DNA of 59,304 nucleotides from Opitutia bacterium. GTDB lineage: Bacteria; Verrucomicrobiota; Verrucomicrobiia; Opitutales; Seribacteraceae. Under the pieces are notes generated by a model. That model was not told where the DNA came from, did not search any database, and was given only the letters and a program-made list of their open reading frames with translations. Location of the stretch: the NCBI GenBank assembly GCA_002686835.1, contig NYYP01000041.1, forward strand, positions 1 through 59,304. Reading direction: 5' to 3'. Below, in pieces: positions 15,684 through 25,136 of this stretch; the first letter of the stretch is position 1; every line of letters starts with the position of its first letter. Both the position numbers and the translations under genes were made by a program.

Positions 15684-17468
15684 ATGAAAAATGTTTTTAT
15701 TTCTTCCTATCGTTTCTACCTTACTTTTTTTGCTGTACTCCTAACCTTTTGCACCCTCGGGGGGCGACTCCTGCATCTGCAGGTTTGGCAATCAGATAAA
15801 TACAGTGAACTTGCGGCTAATGCCCGTAAAAATTTCATCCAGGAACGGGCGAGAAGAGGTGACATTGTTGACCGAAAAGGCAGTTTGCTGGCGACCACAA
15901 AATCAGTCGTGGTGGTGGGGGTGGACCCTCATGCATTTAATCAGGATGATCAGGGCAAACTTCACCAGCTTGCTCAACTGCTCAAGCTGGATTATCAAAC
16001 TGTTTACGATTCTGTAACGAAAAAATTTACCACCAAGGGGGAGCAAAAACTAAGCCCTGTCAGGTGGGTGAAGCTGCAGGAGGGAATTGACGAATCTACT
16101 TACAAGCAGGTTAAGCAACTCCAGGTTGGCGGCGTTTATGGGAATTATCAACATTCACGCTTTTACCCCAACCAACAATTAGGGGCACATGTCTTGGGGT
16201 ATGTGAACAAAGAGGGAAAGGCCTGCATGGGGATTGAGTTGATGGCGGACTACTACCTGAAGGGTCAGGATGGATGGATTGAGAGTGAGCGTGATGGCAG
16301 AAGAAGGGAGATGCCCCAGTTTAGGTCGGTGGAATTTTTGGCGAAAGATGGTCTTAATGTACAATTATCGATTGACCGGGTCATACAAGACTCAGTGGAA
16401 GAGGAGATATCGAACCTTTTTGAGAAATACTCACCATTAAGTGTGTCGATCATTGTTAGCCAGCCTGCCACAGGAGAGATTTTAGCGATGGCTAACGGAC
16501 CGACCTTTGACCCAAATTTATTCAATGATTTCCCTCTGGAAAACCAAAGGAACCGGATTCTTACAGATTTGTATGAACCGGGCTCGACATACAAAATCAT
16601 TCCAGTAGGAGGTGCACTAAACGAAGGTATTATCCGACCAGACGATATTGTTGATTGTTCGGTATCAAGATATGAAGTTGGAAAAAAATCATTACGATTA
16701 CCCAAGGACCATCATCCACTGGGCAAAATATCTTTGCATCAAGTAGTTCAGAAATCAAGTAACCGTGGGGCCGCACAAGTGGGTTTGAAGTTGGGTGCAG
16801 ACAGACTCTATAATTATTCCAGGTTGTTTGGGTTTGGTCAAAAAACTAACCTGGGGTTGACTGGGGAAAGATCGGGTGTTTTGCACAAACCAAAAAACTG
16901 GGATGGCCTTACCATCACCCGTTTGCCGATGGGTCATGCAGTTTCTGTGACTCCGATGCAGGTGCACTGTGCCATGAGTGTAATTGCCAATGATGGAATT
17001 ATGATGAAACCAACTTTGATTCGTAAAGTATTTGATCAAAGCGGAAAAACGGTGGTTCCCTTTCCTCCAAGACCGGTTAGGCGGGTTGTTGATGAAGAAG
17101 TGTCCAGGGAAATGACGGATATGCTGGTCAGTGTAGTAGGGAATGAAGGGACCGCCCGTTCTGCAATGATTCCTGGTTTTGATGTGGCAGGGAAAACTGG
17201 AACAACTCAAAAAATTATAGACGGAAAATATTCGAGTAATCACCATGTTGCATCTTTTTCAGGATTTTTCCCTGCTGATAATCCCAAGGCAGTTATCACT
17301 GTTGTGGTTGATGAACCTAAGATGAAAAGGGGCAGGTTGGGGTATGGGGGAAGTGTAGCGGGGCCATCATTTCGAAAAATTGCGAATCGGTTGATCAGTT
17401 ATTTTGGCATTCAACCCCATCCTAAAGAAATAAGTTATCTAAGCGGTCTAAAGTTGGAAAACAAGTAG
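15684..17468 (+). CDS. ftsI: Septal peptidoglycan transpeptidase (penicillin-binding protein 3)
   Basis: The product has 594 residues: an N-terminal membrane helix (about 10-30), the class B dimerisation domain (ERARRGDIVDRKGSLLATT) and the transpeptidase domain. The three active-site motifs are present: SxxK as GSTYK near residue 300, SxN as SSN near 357, and KTGT near 503. Additional family motifs are HSRFYPNQQLGAHVLGY and PMGHAVSVTPMQ. There is no PASTA domain. It cross-links septal peptidoglycan with FtsW. It is followed 2 bases later by murE. Confidence 0.92.
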   Translation: MKNVFISSYRFYLTFFAVLLTFCTLGGRLLHLQVWQSDKYSELAANARKNFIQERARRGDIVDRKGSLLATTKSVVVVGVDPHAFNQDDQGKLHQLAQLLKLDYQTVYDSVTKKFTTKGEQKLSPVRWVKLQEGIDESTYKQVKQLQVGGVYGNYQHSRFYPNQQLGAHVLGYVNKEGKACMGIELMADYYLKGQDGWIESERDGRRREMPQFRSVEFLAKDGLNVQLSIDRVIQDSVEEEISNLFEKYSPLSVSIIVSQPATGEILAMANGPTFDPNLFNDFPLENQRNRILTDLYEPGSTYKIIPVGGALNEGIIRPDDIVDCSVSRYEVGKKSLRLPKDHHPLGKISLHQVVQKSSNRGAAQVGLKLGADRLYNYSRLFGFGQKTNLGLTGERSGVLHKPKNWDGLTITRLPMGHAVSVTPMQVHCAMSVIANDGIMMKPTLIRKVFDQSGKTVVPFPPRPVRRVVDEEVSREMTDMLVSVVGNEGTARSAMIPGFDVAGKTGTTQKIIDGKYSSNHHVASFSGFFPADNPKAVITVVVDEPKMKRGRLGYGGSVAGPSFRKIANRLISYFGIQPHPKEISYLSGLKLENK

Positions 17469-17470
17469 TT

Positions 17471-19009
17471 ATGAAAAATAACCTCCAGGAAGTAATAAGT
17501 GTAGAAAGCGTAAAGTCCCGGGTGACGCCCAACCGGATATTGCGAGAAGTTATGGACCAAGAATCCATTCCTCAGAAAGGATCACTCAGTCACACAATCA
17601 AAGCGATTTGTTCAGATAGCAGAAGAGTTGTGCCTGGATCTGCATTTTTTGCAATTCCTGGAAGCAGAACCAACGGTGAGTTACACCTAAAAGAGGCATT
17701 AGACAGGGGGGCAAAAGTGGTTGTTTCTGAATCACCGGATCTCGACTTGCCACATGGTGTAACCAATATCACGGTGGATAATGCACGCAGATCATTAGCA
17801 CGGTTTTCAAAGAAGTTCTATGATTCTCCTGACGAATCGATGAGTTTAGTGGGAATAACTGGAACCAATGGAAAAACAACAGTGAGTACATTGACTAGAC
17901 ACTTATTGGAGGAACCCGGACGACCGGTGGGACTAATCGGAACTGTACAGTATAATTTGGGTGATCGTGATGTCCCTTCTTTCCGAACGACTCCGGAAGC
18001 AATCGACCTGTATCCTATGTTAAAAAGCATGTTGGCAGCAGGTTGCAGAAGCGCAGTGATGGAAGTGAGTTCGCATGGGATTCATCAGGCACGGGTAAGT
18101 GGTATCAATCTGGAAATAGCGACCTTTATGAATCTGACCCGTGACCATTTGGATTATCATGGAAGTATGGAGGAATACTACAGAGAGAAAAGAAAGCTGT
18201 TTAATGGCTTGAATGGACCCTTACCCAAGATGGCCGTAATTAATGGAGATTGTCCATATGGAAGACGTTTGGTTGAGGAATTACCTCCCCAGGTTCGGGT
18301 TCTCACATTTGGTCTGGAAGAGGGAAATCACTTCCGGGCAAAAAATCTTACTTTAGACTCTGAAGGTTCAAAATTTATCCTTGAAAGCCCATTGGGGAAC
18401 AGTGTGGTGGTAAGCCCATTAATTGGACGATACAATGTTTCAAATGTATTAGCCTCATTTGCAATTATGCATGCCATGGGTGAGGATGTTTTAAAATCAA
18501 TCCAAAAGCTTAGAAAATTTCATGGAGTAAGCGGTCGGATGGAGCTTGTGGATAAAGGACAACCCTATCGGGTGGTAGTGGATTATGCCCATACTCCCGA
18601 TGCCTTGCGCAATGCACTTGAAATGCTCCAGGAATGTACAAAGGGCAAAGTCAGGGTGGTTTTTGGATGCGGAGGAGACCGAGACAAGGGGAAGAGATTG
18701 GAAATGACCCGCGTTGCCTGTGCTGCGGCAGACCAGATATGGGCAACTTCTGATAACCCAAGAACCGAAAATATCGAGTCCATCTTTGGCGATATGAAAA
18801 AAGGGGTTTGCAAGGGAGCTGAGATCTATTTTGTGGAAGATAGAAGGCGTGCAATCGATTTAGCTTTGGAGTCTGCTGATGAAGGCGACTGTGTATTGAT
18901 TGCAGGAAAGGGGCATGAGTCTTTTCAGGAGGTTCAATATACGGCAATCCCCTTTGATGATCGTATCATTGCAGGTGATTTATTGAGTGCAAAACTTTAT
19001 GGGGGGTAA
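17471..19009 (+). CDS. murE: UDP-MurNAc-tripeptide synthetase (meso-diaminopimelate adding)
   Basis: The product has 512 residues and adds the third amino acid to UDP-MurNAc-L-Ala-D-Glu. Residues SSHGIHQAR and MNLTRDHLDYHGSMEEYY bind substrate and carbamylated lysine. The ATP loop is GITGTNGKTTVS (about 127-138). The C-terminal DNPR motif (about 428-431) is the residue pattern of enzymes that select meso-diaminopimelate and not lysine, so this organism probably has Gram-negative-type peptidoglycan. Its stop overlaps the murF ATG as TAATG. Confidence 0.94.
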   Translation: MKNNLQEVISVESVKSRVTPNRILREVMDQESIPQKGSLSHTIKAICSDSRRVVPGSAFFAIPGSRTNGELHLKEALDRGAKVVVSESPDLDLPHGVTNITVDNARRSLARFSKKFYDSPDESMSLVGITGTNGKTTVSTLTRHLLEEPGRPVGLIGTVQYNLGDRDVPSFRTTPEAIDLYPMLKSMLAAGCRSAVMEVSSHGIHQARVSGINLEIATFMNLTRDHLDYHGSMEEYYREKRKLFNGLNGPLPKMAVINGDCPYGRRLVEELPPQVRVLTFGLEEGNHFRAKNLTLDSEGSKFILESPLGNSVVVSPLIGRYNVSNVLASFAIMHAMGEDVLKSIQKLRKFHGVSGRMELVDKGQPYRVVVDYAHTPDALRNALEMLQECTKGKVRVVFGCGGDRDKGKRLEMTRVACAAADQIWATSDNPRTENIESIFGDMKKGVCKGAEIYFVEDRRRAIDLALESADEGDCVLIAGKGHESFQEVQYTAIPFDDRIIAGDLLSAKLYGG

Positions 19010-20421
19010 TGGCGTCTTTTAATCCAGTTGACCTAAGCAGTTGGAGTGGAGGCGAATGGACCAGGCGGCCTGATTCTTTACTCAAAGGTTTTTGTATTGA
19101 TTCGAGAAAAGCTGCCTTGGGCGAATTATTTGTAGCACTTAGGGCACAAAGAGACGGTCATCAATATTTGCAAAAGGCAGTTTCCTCCGGAGTAGTGGGA
19201 GCACTTGTCGACCACCATGTAGAAAGCGTGGATTGCCCGCAATTAGTTGTGCCAAATACCCTGGTCGCATTTCAGCAAATTGCCCAAAAACACAGGGATA
19301 ATTTTGGGGGTAAGGTAGTGGGAGTAACGGGTAGTTGTGGAAAAACCTCCACCAAGGAAATTTTAAGATTATTGCTTAGTGGTGCTCATTGTACCGAAGG
19401 GAATTTCAATAATCATCTCGGTGTTCCAATAACTTTGAGTAGGTTGTCATTAACCAACCATCGCCATGCGGTGATTGAGGCAGGGATCAATCAAACCGGG
19501 GAAATGGATGACCTAACCAGGATGATTAATCCGGATGTTTGTATCATTACATCCATCGATCATTCTCATTTAGCGGGCTTAGGAACAATTCAAACCGTGG
19601 CAAATGAAAAAATAAAACTTTGGTTACAGGCAAAGAAATCATGCATTGGAGTATTTCCGGAGGAATTGCTCCAATTCGATGCCTTTTCCGAAGCGAAGAG
19701 AGACCGATCCTTTGTGGTGGTAAAAAAGAAAAAGATTTCCAGTTCAGAAGAGGACGGAAATGAAGTACTTTATGAAATTTCGACTGAAACAAACGAGCGT
19801 GGGCACTCACTTAACTTATTGATTAAGCGTTGTGGGTGTCCACCTCTGGTTATCCCTGTGGAACACACATCTGAGGGCATGATACGAAATATGGTGCTTG
19901 CATGCGTGGTTGCATGGAAATTGGGAGTTTCAGATCAAGAAATTTGCGAACGCCTACCCCAATATAGGCCCTCTGGTCTACGAGGTTCATGCCTCGTAGG
20001 CCGAGGTTGTTCCTATGTTTTAGACTGTTACAATGCAAATCCTTCGTCGATGTTGGACTCCATACAATTCTTTTTTGAAAAATACCGCAAGCAAGCGAAG
20101 TTGCTGGTTTTGGGAGGAATGAATGAATTGGGTGATTTGAGCCAGGAATTGCACATTCAAACTGGACGCTCCATAAATTTAGCACCCACAGATCAGGCCA
20201 TTATAATCGGTGAGTATGCGAAGGAATTGGCTGATGGGATGATAGAAAATGGGGCCAGTAATGAACAGATCTCAATCTTAAATGATACTGAATCTGCAAG
20301 GCCGTTAATTGAGGATTTTAAAGGTGTTGTTTTGCTAAAAGGAAGCCGGTCCTATCAACTTGAAGAATTGATTCCCGCATGGGCGGTGGAAGAACGGGAA
20401 CCTCTTAAAATCGCATGCTAA
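19009..20421 (+). CDS. murF: UDP-MurNAc-tripeptide--D-Ala-D-Ala ligase
   Basis: The product has 470 residues and completes the stem peptide by adding D-Ala-D-Ala. It has an N-terminal uridine domain with FCIDSRKAALGELFVAL, the ATP loop GVTGSCGKTSTKE (about 105-117), the FNNHLGVPITLSRL block and IEAGINQTGEMD. The central SIDHSHLAGLG and the C-terminal DCYNANPSSM are typical of MurF. It starts inside the murE stop and overlaps mraY by 7 bases, indicating translational coupling. Confidence 0.94.
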   Translation: MASFNPVDLSSWSGGEWTRRPDSLLKGFCIDSRKAALGELFVALRAQRDGHQYLQKAVSSGVVGALVDHHVESVDCPQLVVPNTLVAFQQIAQKHRDNFGGKVVGVTGSCGKTSTKEILRLLLSGAHCTEGNFNNHLGVPITLSRLSLTNHRHAVIEAGINQTGEMDDLTRMINPDVCIITSIDHSHLAGLGTIQTVANEKIKLWLQAKKSCIGVFPEELLQFDAFSEAKRDRSFVVVKKKKISSSEEDGNEVLYEISTETNERGHSLNLLIKRCGCPPLVIPVEHTSEGMIRNMVLACVVAWKLGVSDQEICERLPQYRPSGLRGSCLVGRGCSYVLDCYNANPSSMLDSIQFFFEKYRKQAKLLVLGGMNELGDLSQELHIQTGRSINLAPTDQAIIIGEYAKELADGMIENGASNEQISILNDTESARPLIEDFKGVVLLKGSRSYQLEELIPAWAVEEREPLKIAC

Positions 20422-21560
20422 GTTGGTTACAGTTTGGAGAGGAATTTTGGGGGCCGCTTAGGCTTTTTCAATATATCTCAGTTCGGGCACTGGGTGCTGG
20501 CATAACTGCATTGGTGTTAGGCTTTTGGATCGGACCATCTTTGATTCGTCTTCTTCAAAAGATTGGTGCCAGGCAGGCATTTAGAGACAAGGAGGAGGTG
20601 GGGGAGTTAGCGGAGTTGCACATGGATAAGACCCATACTCCCACTATGGGGGGTATGTTAATTTTTATTTCCGTGTTTTTTAGCGTTATCCTATGGGCAG
20701 AACCAAATGTTTATGTTTGCACCGCATTGGTCACTTACATGCTTCTTACCGGAGTTGGGTTTGCGGATGACTTTTTGAAAGTTTCCAAAAAGAACAGCAA
20801 GGGGTTAGCAGGTAGGTATAAGTTGCTGGGTCAGTTGGGTGCGACTGGAGTTGCTCTTTTTCTGTTGCTGGGTCCGTGGGCAAGTATGTTAAACGGAGCA
20901 GGGCAGGAATCCTTGGGGAGTGCCCATAAAATGAGGGAGTTTTGGGTTCCATTCATTAGTTATCCAGACTCGTCCAGTATTCCAATTCTTTCGCTTGGTG
21001 CTTTATCACTTTTGTATTTGGTCACACTGACCGGTACTAGTAACGCAATCAATCTTACCGATGGTTTGGATGGTTTGGCCATAGGCTGTACGGTCACCGT
21101 AGCTTTAACTTATGCAATAATGGCTTACGCATCAGGCAATTTTCTAATCGCTGAATATCTAAAAATTAGTTGGGTGCCAGGAACCGGAGAGCTTGCCATA
21201 GTTTGTATTGCATTACTGGGGGGGAGTTTGGCGTTTTTATGGTACAATGCTCACCCTGCAGAGGTGTTCATGGGAGATACCGGCTCACTTGCTATAGGAG
21301 GACTGATTGGAATAATTGCATTAATGATCCATCAACCTTTAACTCTGATTCTGGTGGGTGGAATCTTTGTGATGGAGGCAACATCGGTAATTTTGCAGGT
21401 GGCCTCCTTTAAAATGCGTGGAAAAAGAATTTTTCTTATGTCGCCCATTCATCATCATTTTGAATTGAAGGGGTGGAAAGAAACAAAGGTGGTGATAAGG
21501 TTTTGGATTTTATCCCTCCTTTTTGCATTAATTGGACTGGCCACACTAAAGCTGAGGTAA
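20415..21560 (+). CDS. mraY: Phospho-MurNAc-pentapeptide transferase
   Basis: The product is a 381-residue polytopic membrane enzyme that makes lipid I from UDP-MurNAc-pentapeptide and undecaprenyl phosphate. Characteristic motifs are KTHTPTMGGML, GFADDFLKVSKKNSKGL, NAINLTDGLDGLAIG, EVFMGDTGSLAIGG and SPIHHHFELKGW. The aspartates in ADDF and LTDGLDGLA form the active site. The gene is longer at the N-terminus than E. coli MraY by about 20 residues. The stop overlaps the murD ATG (TAATG). Confidence 0.95.
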   Translation: MLSWLQFGEEFWGPLRLFQYISVRALGAGITALVLGFWIGPSLIRLLQKIGARQAFRDKEEVGELAELHMDKTHTPTMGGMLIFISVFFSVILWAEPNVYVCTALVTYMLLTGVGFADDFLKVSKKNSKGLAGRYKLLGQLGATGVALFLLLGPWASMLNGAGQESLGSAHKMREFWVPFISYPDSSSIPILSLGALSLLYLVTLTGTSNAINLTDGLDGLAIGCTVTVALTYAIMAYASGNFLIAEYLKISWVPGTGELAIVCIALLGGSLAFLWYNAHPAEVFMGDTGSLAIGGLIGIIALMIHQPLTLILVGGIFVMEATSVILQVASFKMRGKRIFLMSPIHHHFELKGWKETKVVIRFWILSLLFALIGLATLKLR

Positions 21561-22882
21561 TGAAACGGAATTTGCACAACGATTCACTCGCCAGTTTAGA
21601 TGGCCCAGTGGCTATTTTGGGCGACGGAATTAGCGGTCGTGCTGCTCAAAAATTACTCCATGCAAAAGGCAGGGTTGCTGATCTGTTTGATGAAAAGAAT
21701 CGTATCTTTACCGAATCGCACGCTCAGCACTATTCTTTCATTGTACAAAGTCCAGGCTTTAGACCTGATCATGCCTGGCTAAAATTGGCGGTTGATCAAA
21801 ATATACCTGTATTCTCGGAAGTTGATCTGGGACTAAGTTATTCAGATCACTTGGAGGTGGTTGCGATTACGGGGACTAATGGGAAAACTTCGCTCACCAG
21901 TATTTTGGGCCATATTACGAAGCGATTGAATATGGACTCGATTGTGCTAGGAAATATTGGTGTTCCTATATCGGATGGGGTTGCCGGCGATTCAGTGAGG
22001 AAAAAAATTATATTTCATGAAACCAGTTCATTCCAGTCGCTGACTTCACGTTCCTTTTATCCGGATGCTGTACTGTGGACGAATTTCTCTTCCGATCATC
22101 TTGATTATCATCGTTCGGACAGGGAGTATTTTATGGCCAAATTAAAGCTGGCGGATAATTGTGCGCATCCAGAAAATGTTATGATTGGGTCATCCGTTTG
22201 GGCTGTTGCCCGGAAGTTTGGCATAAAATTGAATCCGAAGTTTCAAGTAATTGAAGCGCTTACATGTCGAGACTTGCCAGGAAATGTTGCCAGCTTTCAC
22301 AAGAGTATTCCCCAGTTAGAGAATTTAGCTTTTGCCGTCCACTGGGCTAAGCAGCAGGGAATTGCAAAAGCAGAATTTTTCGAAGCTTTGCAGGGATATC
22401 AGCCTCATCCTCACCGATTGCACAAAGTGACTACTATTAACGGAGTAAGTTTTTGGAATGATTCAAAATCGACCAATTTTGCTTCTGCACTTGCTGCGTG
22501 TAAGACATTTTCAAATCCTGTAATTTGGATAGGGGGAGGAAAAAGTAAGGGGGAGGAGACTGAGAAGTTTTGTGCACATCTACATCCATTTTTGCAAAGT
22601 GCGTTTCTCATTGGAGAGACTGCAGAAGAACTGGCCGCAAAACTGGCACTTAGAGGAATAAAGGCAGAGGTTTTTGATAATCTTAAAGGTGCAGTTCTTA
22701 GAGCATACAAATTCGCCAAGGGATATGTTGATGTACTATTCAGTCCTGGATTTGCCAGTTTTGATATGTTTTCAAATTATATCGAACGAGGAAATTCCTA
22801 TGAATCCCTCGTTTTCGATTTGAAGAGTGCTTGCCAAGTCACTACGAAATTACCTGTTAATAATTTGCACGCTAGCTACTAA
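21560..22882 (+). CDS. murD: UDP-MurNAc-L-Ala--D-Glu ligase
   Basis: The product has 440 residues and adds D-glutamate to UDP-MurNAc-L-alanine. The N-terminal Rossmann-like part begins AILGDGISGRAAQKLL. The ATP loop is ITGTNGKTSLTSILG. Downstream blocks are LGNIGVPI, ETSSFQ, NFSSDHLDYH, HRLHKVTTINGVSFWNDSKS and WIGGGKSKG, all usual for MurD. An upstream in-frame TTG or GTG lies inside mraY, but the ATG at 21560 overlaps the mraY stop and fits family length. The LysM gene follows after 5 bases. Confidence 0.93.
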   Translation: MKRNLHNDSLASLDGPVAILGDGISGRAAQKLLHAKGRVADLFDEKNRIFTESHAQHYSFIVQSPGFRPDHAWLKLAVDQNIPVFSEVDLGLSYSDHLEVVAITGTNGKTSLTSILGHITKRLNMDSIVLGNIGVPISDGVAGDSVRKKIIFHETSSFQSLTSRSFYPDAVLWTNFSSDHLDYHRSDREYFMAKLKLADNCAHPENVMIGSSVWAVARKFGIKLNPKFQVIEALTCRDLPGNVASFHKSIPQLENLAFAVHWAKQQGIAKAEFFEALQGYQPHPHRLHKVTTINGVSFWNDSKSTNFASALAACKTFSNPVIWIGGGKSKGEETEKFCAHLHPFLQSAFLIGETAEELAAKLALRGIKAEVFDNLKGAVLRAYKFAKGYVDVLFSPGFASFDMFSNYIERGNSYESLVFDLKSACQVTTKLPVNNLHASY

Positions 22883-22887
22883 GAAAA

Positions 22888-23967
22888 ATGAAACTATCAA
22901 AAGTATTCGGTATTGTTCTATCCCTTCATGTTGGGGTTATTCTTCTCGTCATGTTTCAACCAAGTTGCCAGACAACTGGTGGAACAGCAAAGGTCCCGGA
23001 GTCGGAGCAAAGTGCTGTCTCCAGTGAACCAAGTGAGCAATCCTTCAACCAGGCAATTGAGGGTGTTGATCAACCCTTGGGGGAAACCAAGGCGGAGGAA
23101 ACTAAAACCGAGGAGTTTGCTGCACCAAAGAGACCCTCACCGGGTGAACTCATTGTTCCTCAGGAACCCGCATCCACTCCCCCCAGTCCTTCCATTATTG
23201 TTCCGAGCGAAGAGATTGCACCACTGCCGATTGACCTTAAACCATCAGATCTTGCCATTTACAAAGTTGTGAGGGGAGACACTCTTTGGGGCATTGCTCG
23301 CAAAAATGGGGTATCATTGGCCAATTTGCTCAATGCCAACCCCAATCTTGATAAAAGCGGACGGTTGTCCATCGGTCAGGAAATTATGATCCCCGGTATG
23401 ACTGAATCCACTCAAACCAATCTATCCACTGAGGTTGTTGAAAACACTCCGTCTCCGTCACTGGATGGAAGATCATACACCGTAAAAAAAGGAGATACCT
23501 TATCGCGCATTGCCAGAAACCTGAAGGTGAGGCTGTCCGAATTGCTCAAAGCAAATGGAATGTCCATGTCCTCGATTATCAGACCAGGGCAAGTTTTAGT
23601 GGTGCCCGGTAATGGAAGTGGTCAACCAGTTGAAAGTGTTCAGGCAGTTGAGAATTCTCCGAGGGTTGTTCCATCAGGTGCCACCACTCACATTGTTAAG
23701 AAAGGGGAAAATTTATCACGAATTTCTTCGATATATGGAGTTTCAATGGCTCAGATCATGGAATGGAATGGTTTGTCCAACCCCAGTCTGATCCGAGCAG
23801 GGCAGCCACTGGTCGTATCCCAGGGCGAGGGCATAGGAAGCAATGATAATGCCACCCCCGCTTTGAAAAATGAGAGTGCAATAGTCCCTGTCGAAGAGGG
23901 AGGGAGTTTACAGGATTTCTTCAATGATTCTTCCAGTGAGGATAGACCGATTATTGATGCGCCTTAA
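22888..23967 (+). CDS. Envelope protein with three LysM domains, inside the dcw cluster
   Basis: The product has 359 residues. An N-terminal hydrophobic segment (about 7-23) is followed by Cys27 in FQPSC. This could be an anchor or an unusual lipobox. A proline- and glutamate-rich linker follows (about 35-120). Three LysM modules lie at about 124-169, 197-240 and 267-310, each with the GDTLxxIA or GENLSRIS pattern and a final IxPGQ or IRAGQ segment. LysM binds N-acetylglucosamine chains of peptidoglycan. No LytM peptidase or amidase domain follows. The position between murD and ftsW suggests a role at septal peptidoglycan, perhaps NlpD-like (inference). Confidence 0.75.
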   Translation: MKLSKVFGIVLSLHVGVILLVMFQPSCQTTGGTAKVPESEQSAVSSEPSEQSFNQAIEGVDQPLGETKAEETKTEEFAAPKRPSPGELIVPQEPASTPPSPSIIVPSEEIAPLPIDLKPSDLAIYKVVRGDTLWGIARKNGVSLANLLNANPNLDKSGRLSIGQEIMIPGMTESTQTNLSTEVVENTPSPSLDGRSYTVKKGDTLSRIARNLKVRLSELLKANGMSMSSIIRPGQVLVVPGNGSGQPVESVQAVENSPRVVPSGATTHIVKKGENLSRISSIYGVSMAQIMEWNGLSNPSLIRAGQPLVVSQGEGIGSNDNATPALKNESAIVPVEEGGSLQDFFNDSSSEDRPIIDAP

Positions 23968-24008
23968 TAAAAGATGAGCGAACGGTGTGGTGAGAAAGGG
24001 AGGTTCTA

Positions 24009-25136
24009 TTGGCAGTTACAGGAACGGTAAATAGGACAGCAAACTGGGTAACAGCATATATTCTTGTTGCCTCGATTGGATTGACCATGGTCGGTCTGGT
24101 TATGCTCTTTAGTGCCGGTGCCGTTCGTGGTGCTCAGGATCTGCTATTGAAGCAGGTCGTTTGGGTAGTCATCTCCTTGCTCGCCGGTTTGTATGCGTCG
24201 ATGGTTAACTTGGAGTGGCTGAGAAATCGTTCGGTGATTATTTTTGCCCTGTGCATGCTTGGGCTTCTTTTAACGCTGGTGCCGGGAGTTGGGGTTAAGG
24301 TAAATGGTGCTCAACGTTGGATCGGACTTGGAGCGTTACGAATACAACCGTCAGAATTCGCTAAAATTGGCATCGTTTTAATTCTGGCGAAATATTTTGC
24401 AGATCAACAACGGGCAATTGGTACCCTTGTGAAGGGTTTTATCCTGCCTTCATTACTAATTGGCAGTGCCTGTGGTTTGATTATTTTACAACCGGATTTT
24501 GGCACCTGTTTTTTATGTGGAGCTGTAGGGGCGACATTGATGTTTCAGGCTGGAGTTGGCCTTCGTTGGTTATTGCCTGTTGCCGGACTTGCCGTTTCTG
24601 CATTTTCAATTCTGGTCTATTTCGATCCCGTCCGTATTCGGCGAGTAACCTCCTTTTTGGATGTGGAGGCAAATGCCAATGATAGTGCCTATCAATTATG
24701 GCAGGGTATGCTTGCTTTTGGAGTGGGTGGATTGGAAGGTGTTGGTCTTGGGATGGGGCGTCAGCAGATGTATTTCCTGCCAGAGGCACACACGGACTTT
24801 ATTTTTCCGGTGATTGGAGAAGAGCTCGGTTTAATTGCCACATTCACCATCTTGGTGGCATTTTTGATCATGTTTTTTACTGTGGGCATGAAGTTGCGCC
24901 AAATCTCGAGAATGAATGATTATCTGCTGGCGATGGGTGCTCTTCTTTTTATTGTTCTTCAGGCGATCATCAACATGGGTGTGGTTACGGGATGCCTTCC
25001 TACCAAAGGCATGTCACTTCCCTTTATCAGCTACGGTGGGTCTAACTTGGTTGTGACATTTATTTTTGTTGGGTTGGTGATCAATGTCATGAGGAGGAAA
25101 GACAATCCTTCCCCCATTCAAGCCAGGGAATTATGA
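24009..25136 (+). CDS. ftsW: Septal peptidoglycan polymerase FtsW
   Basis: The product is a 375-residue SEDS-family membrane protein with about ten helices. It polymerises lipid II together with FtsI. Recognisable blocks are MLFSAGAVRG, GAQRWIGLGALRIQPSEFAKIG, ILQPDFGT, LPEAHTDFIFPVIGEELG and LPFISYGGSN. The QPSEFAK and EAHTDFIF segments contain family catalytic-site residues. The start is TTG (24009), supported by a strong GGGAGG ribosome site 7 bases upstream, which is unusual for this window. It overlaps the murG start by 4 bases (ATGA). Confidence 0.93.
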   Translation: MAVTGTVNRTANWVTAYILVASIGLTMVGLVMLFSAGAVRGAQDLLLKQVVWVVISLLAGLYASMVNLEWLRNRSVIIFALCMLGLLLTLVPGVGVKVNGAQRWIGLGALRIQPSEFAKIGIVLILAKYFADQQRAIGTLVKGFILPSLLIGSACGLIILQPDFGTCFLCGAVGATLMFQAGVGLRWLLPVAGLAVSAFSILVYFDPVRIRRVTSFLDVEANANDSAYQLWQGMLAFGVGGLEGVGLGMGRQQMYFLPEAHTDFIFPVIGEELGLIATFTILVAFLIMFFTVGMKLRQISRMNDYLLAMGALLFIVLQAIINMGVVTGCLPTKGMSLPFISYGGSNLVVTFIFVGLVINVMRRKDNPSPIQAREL

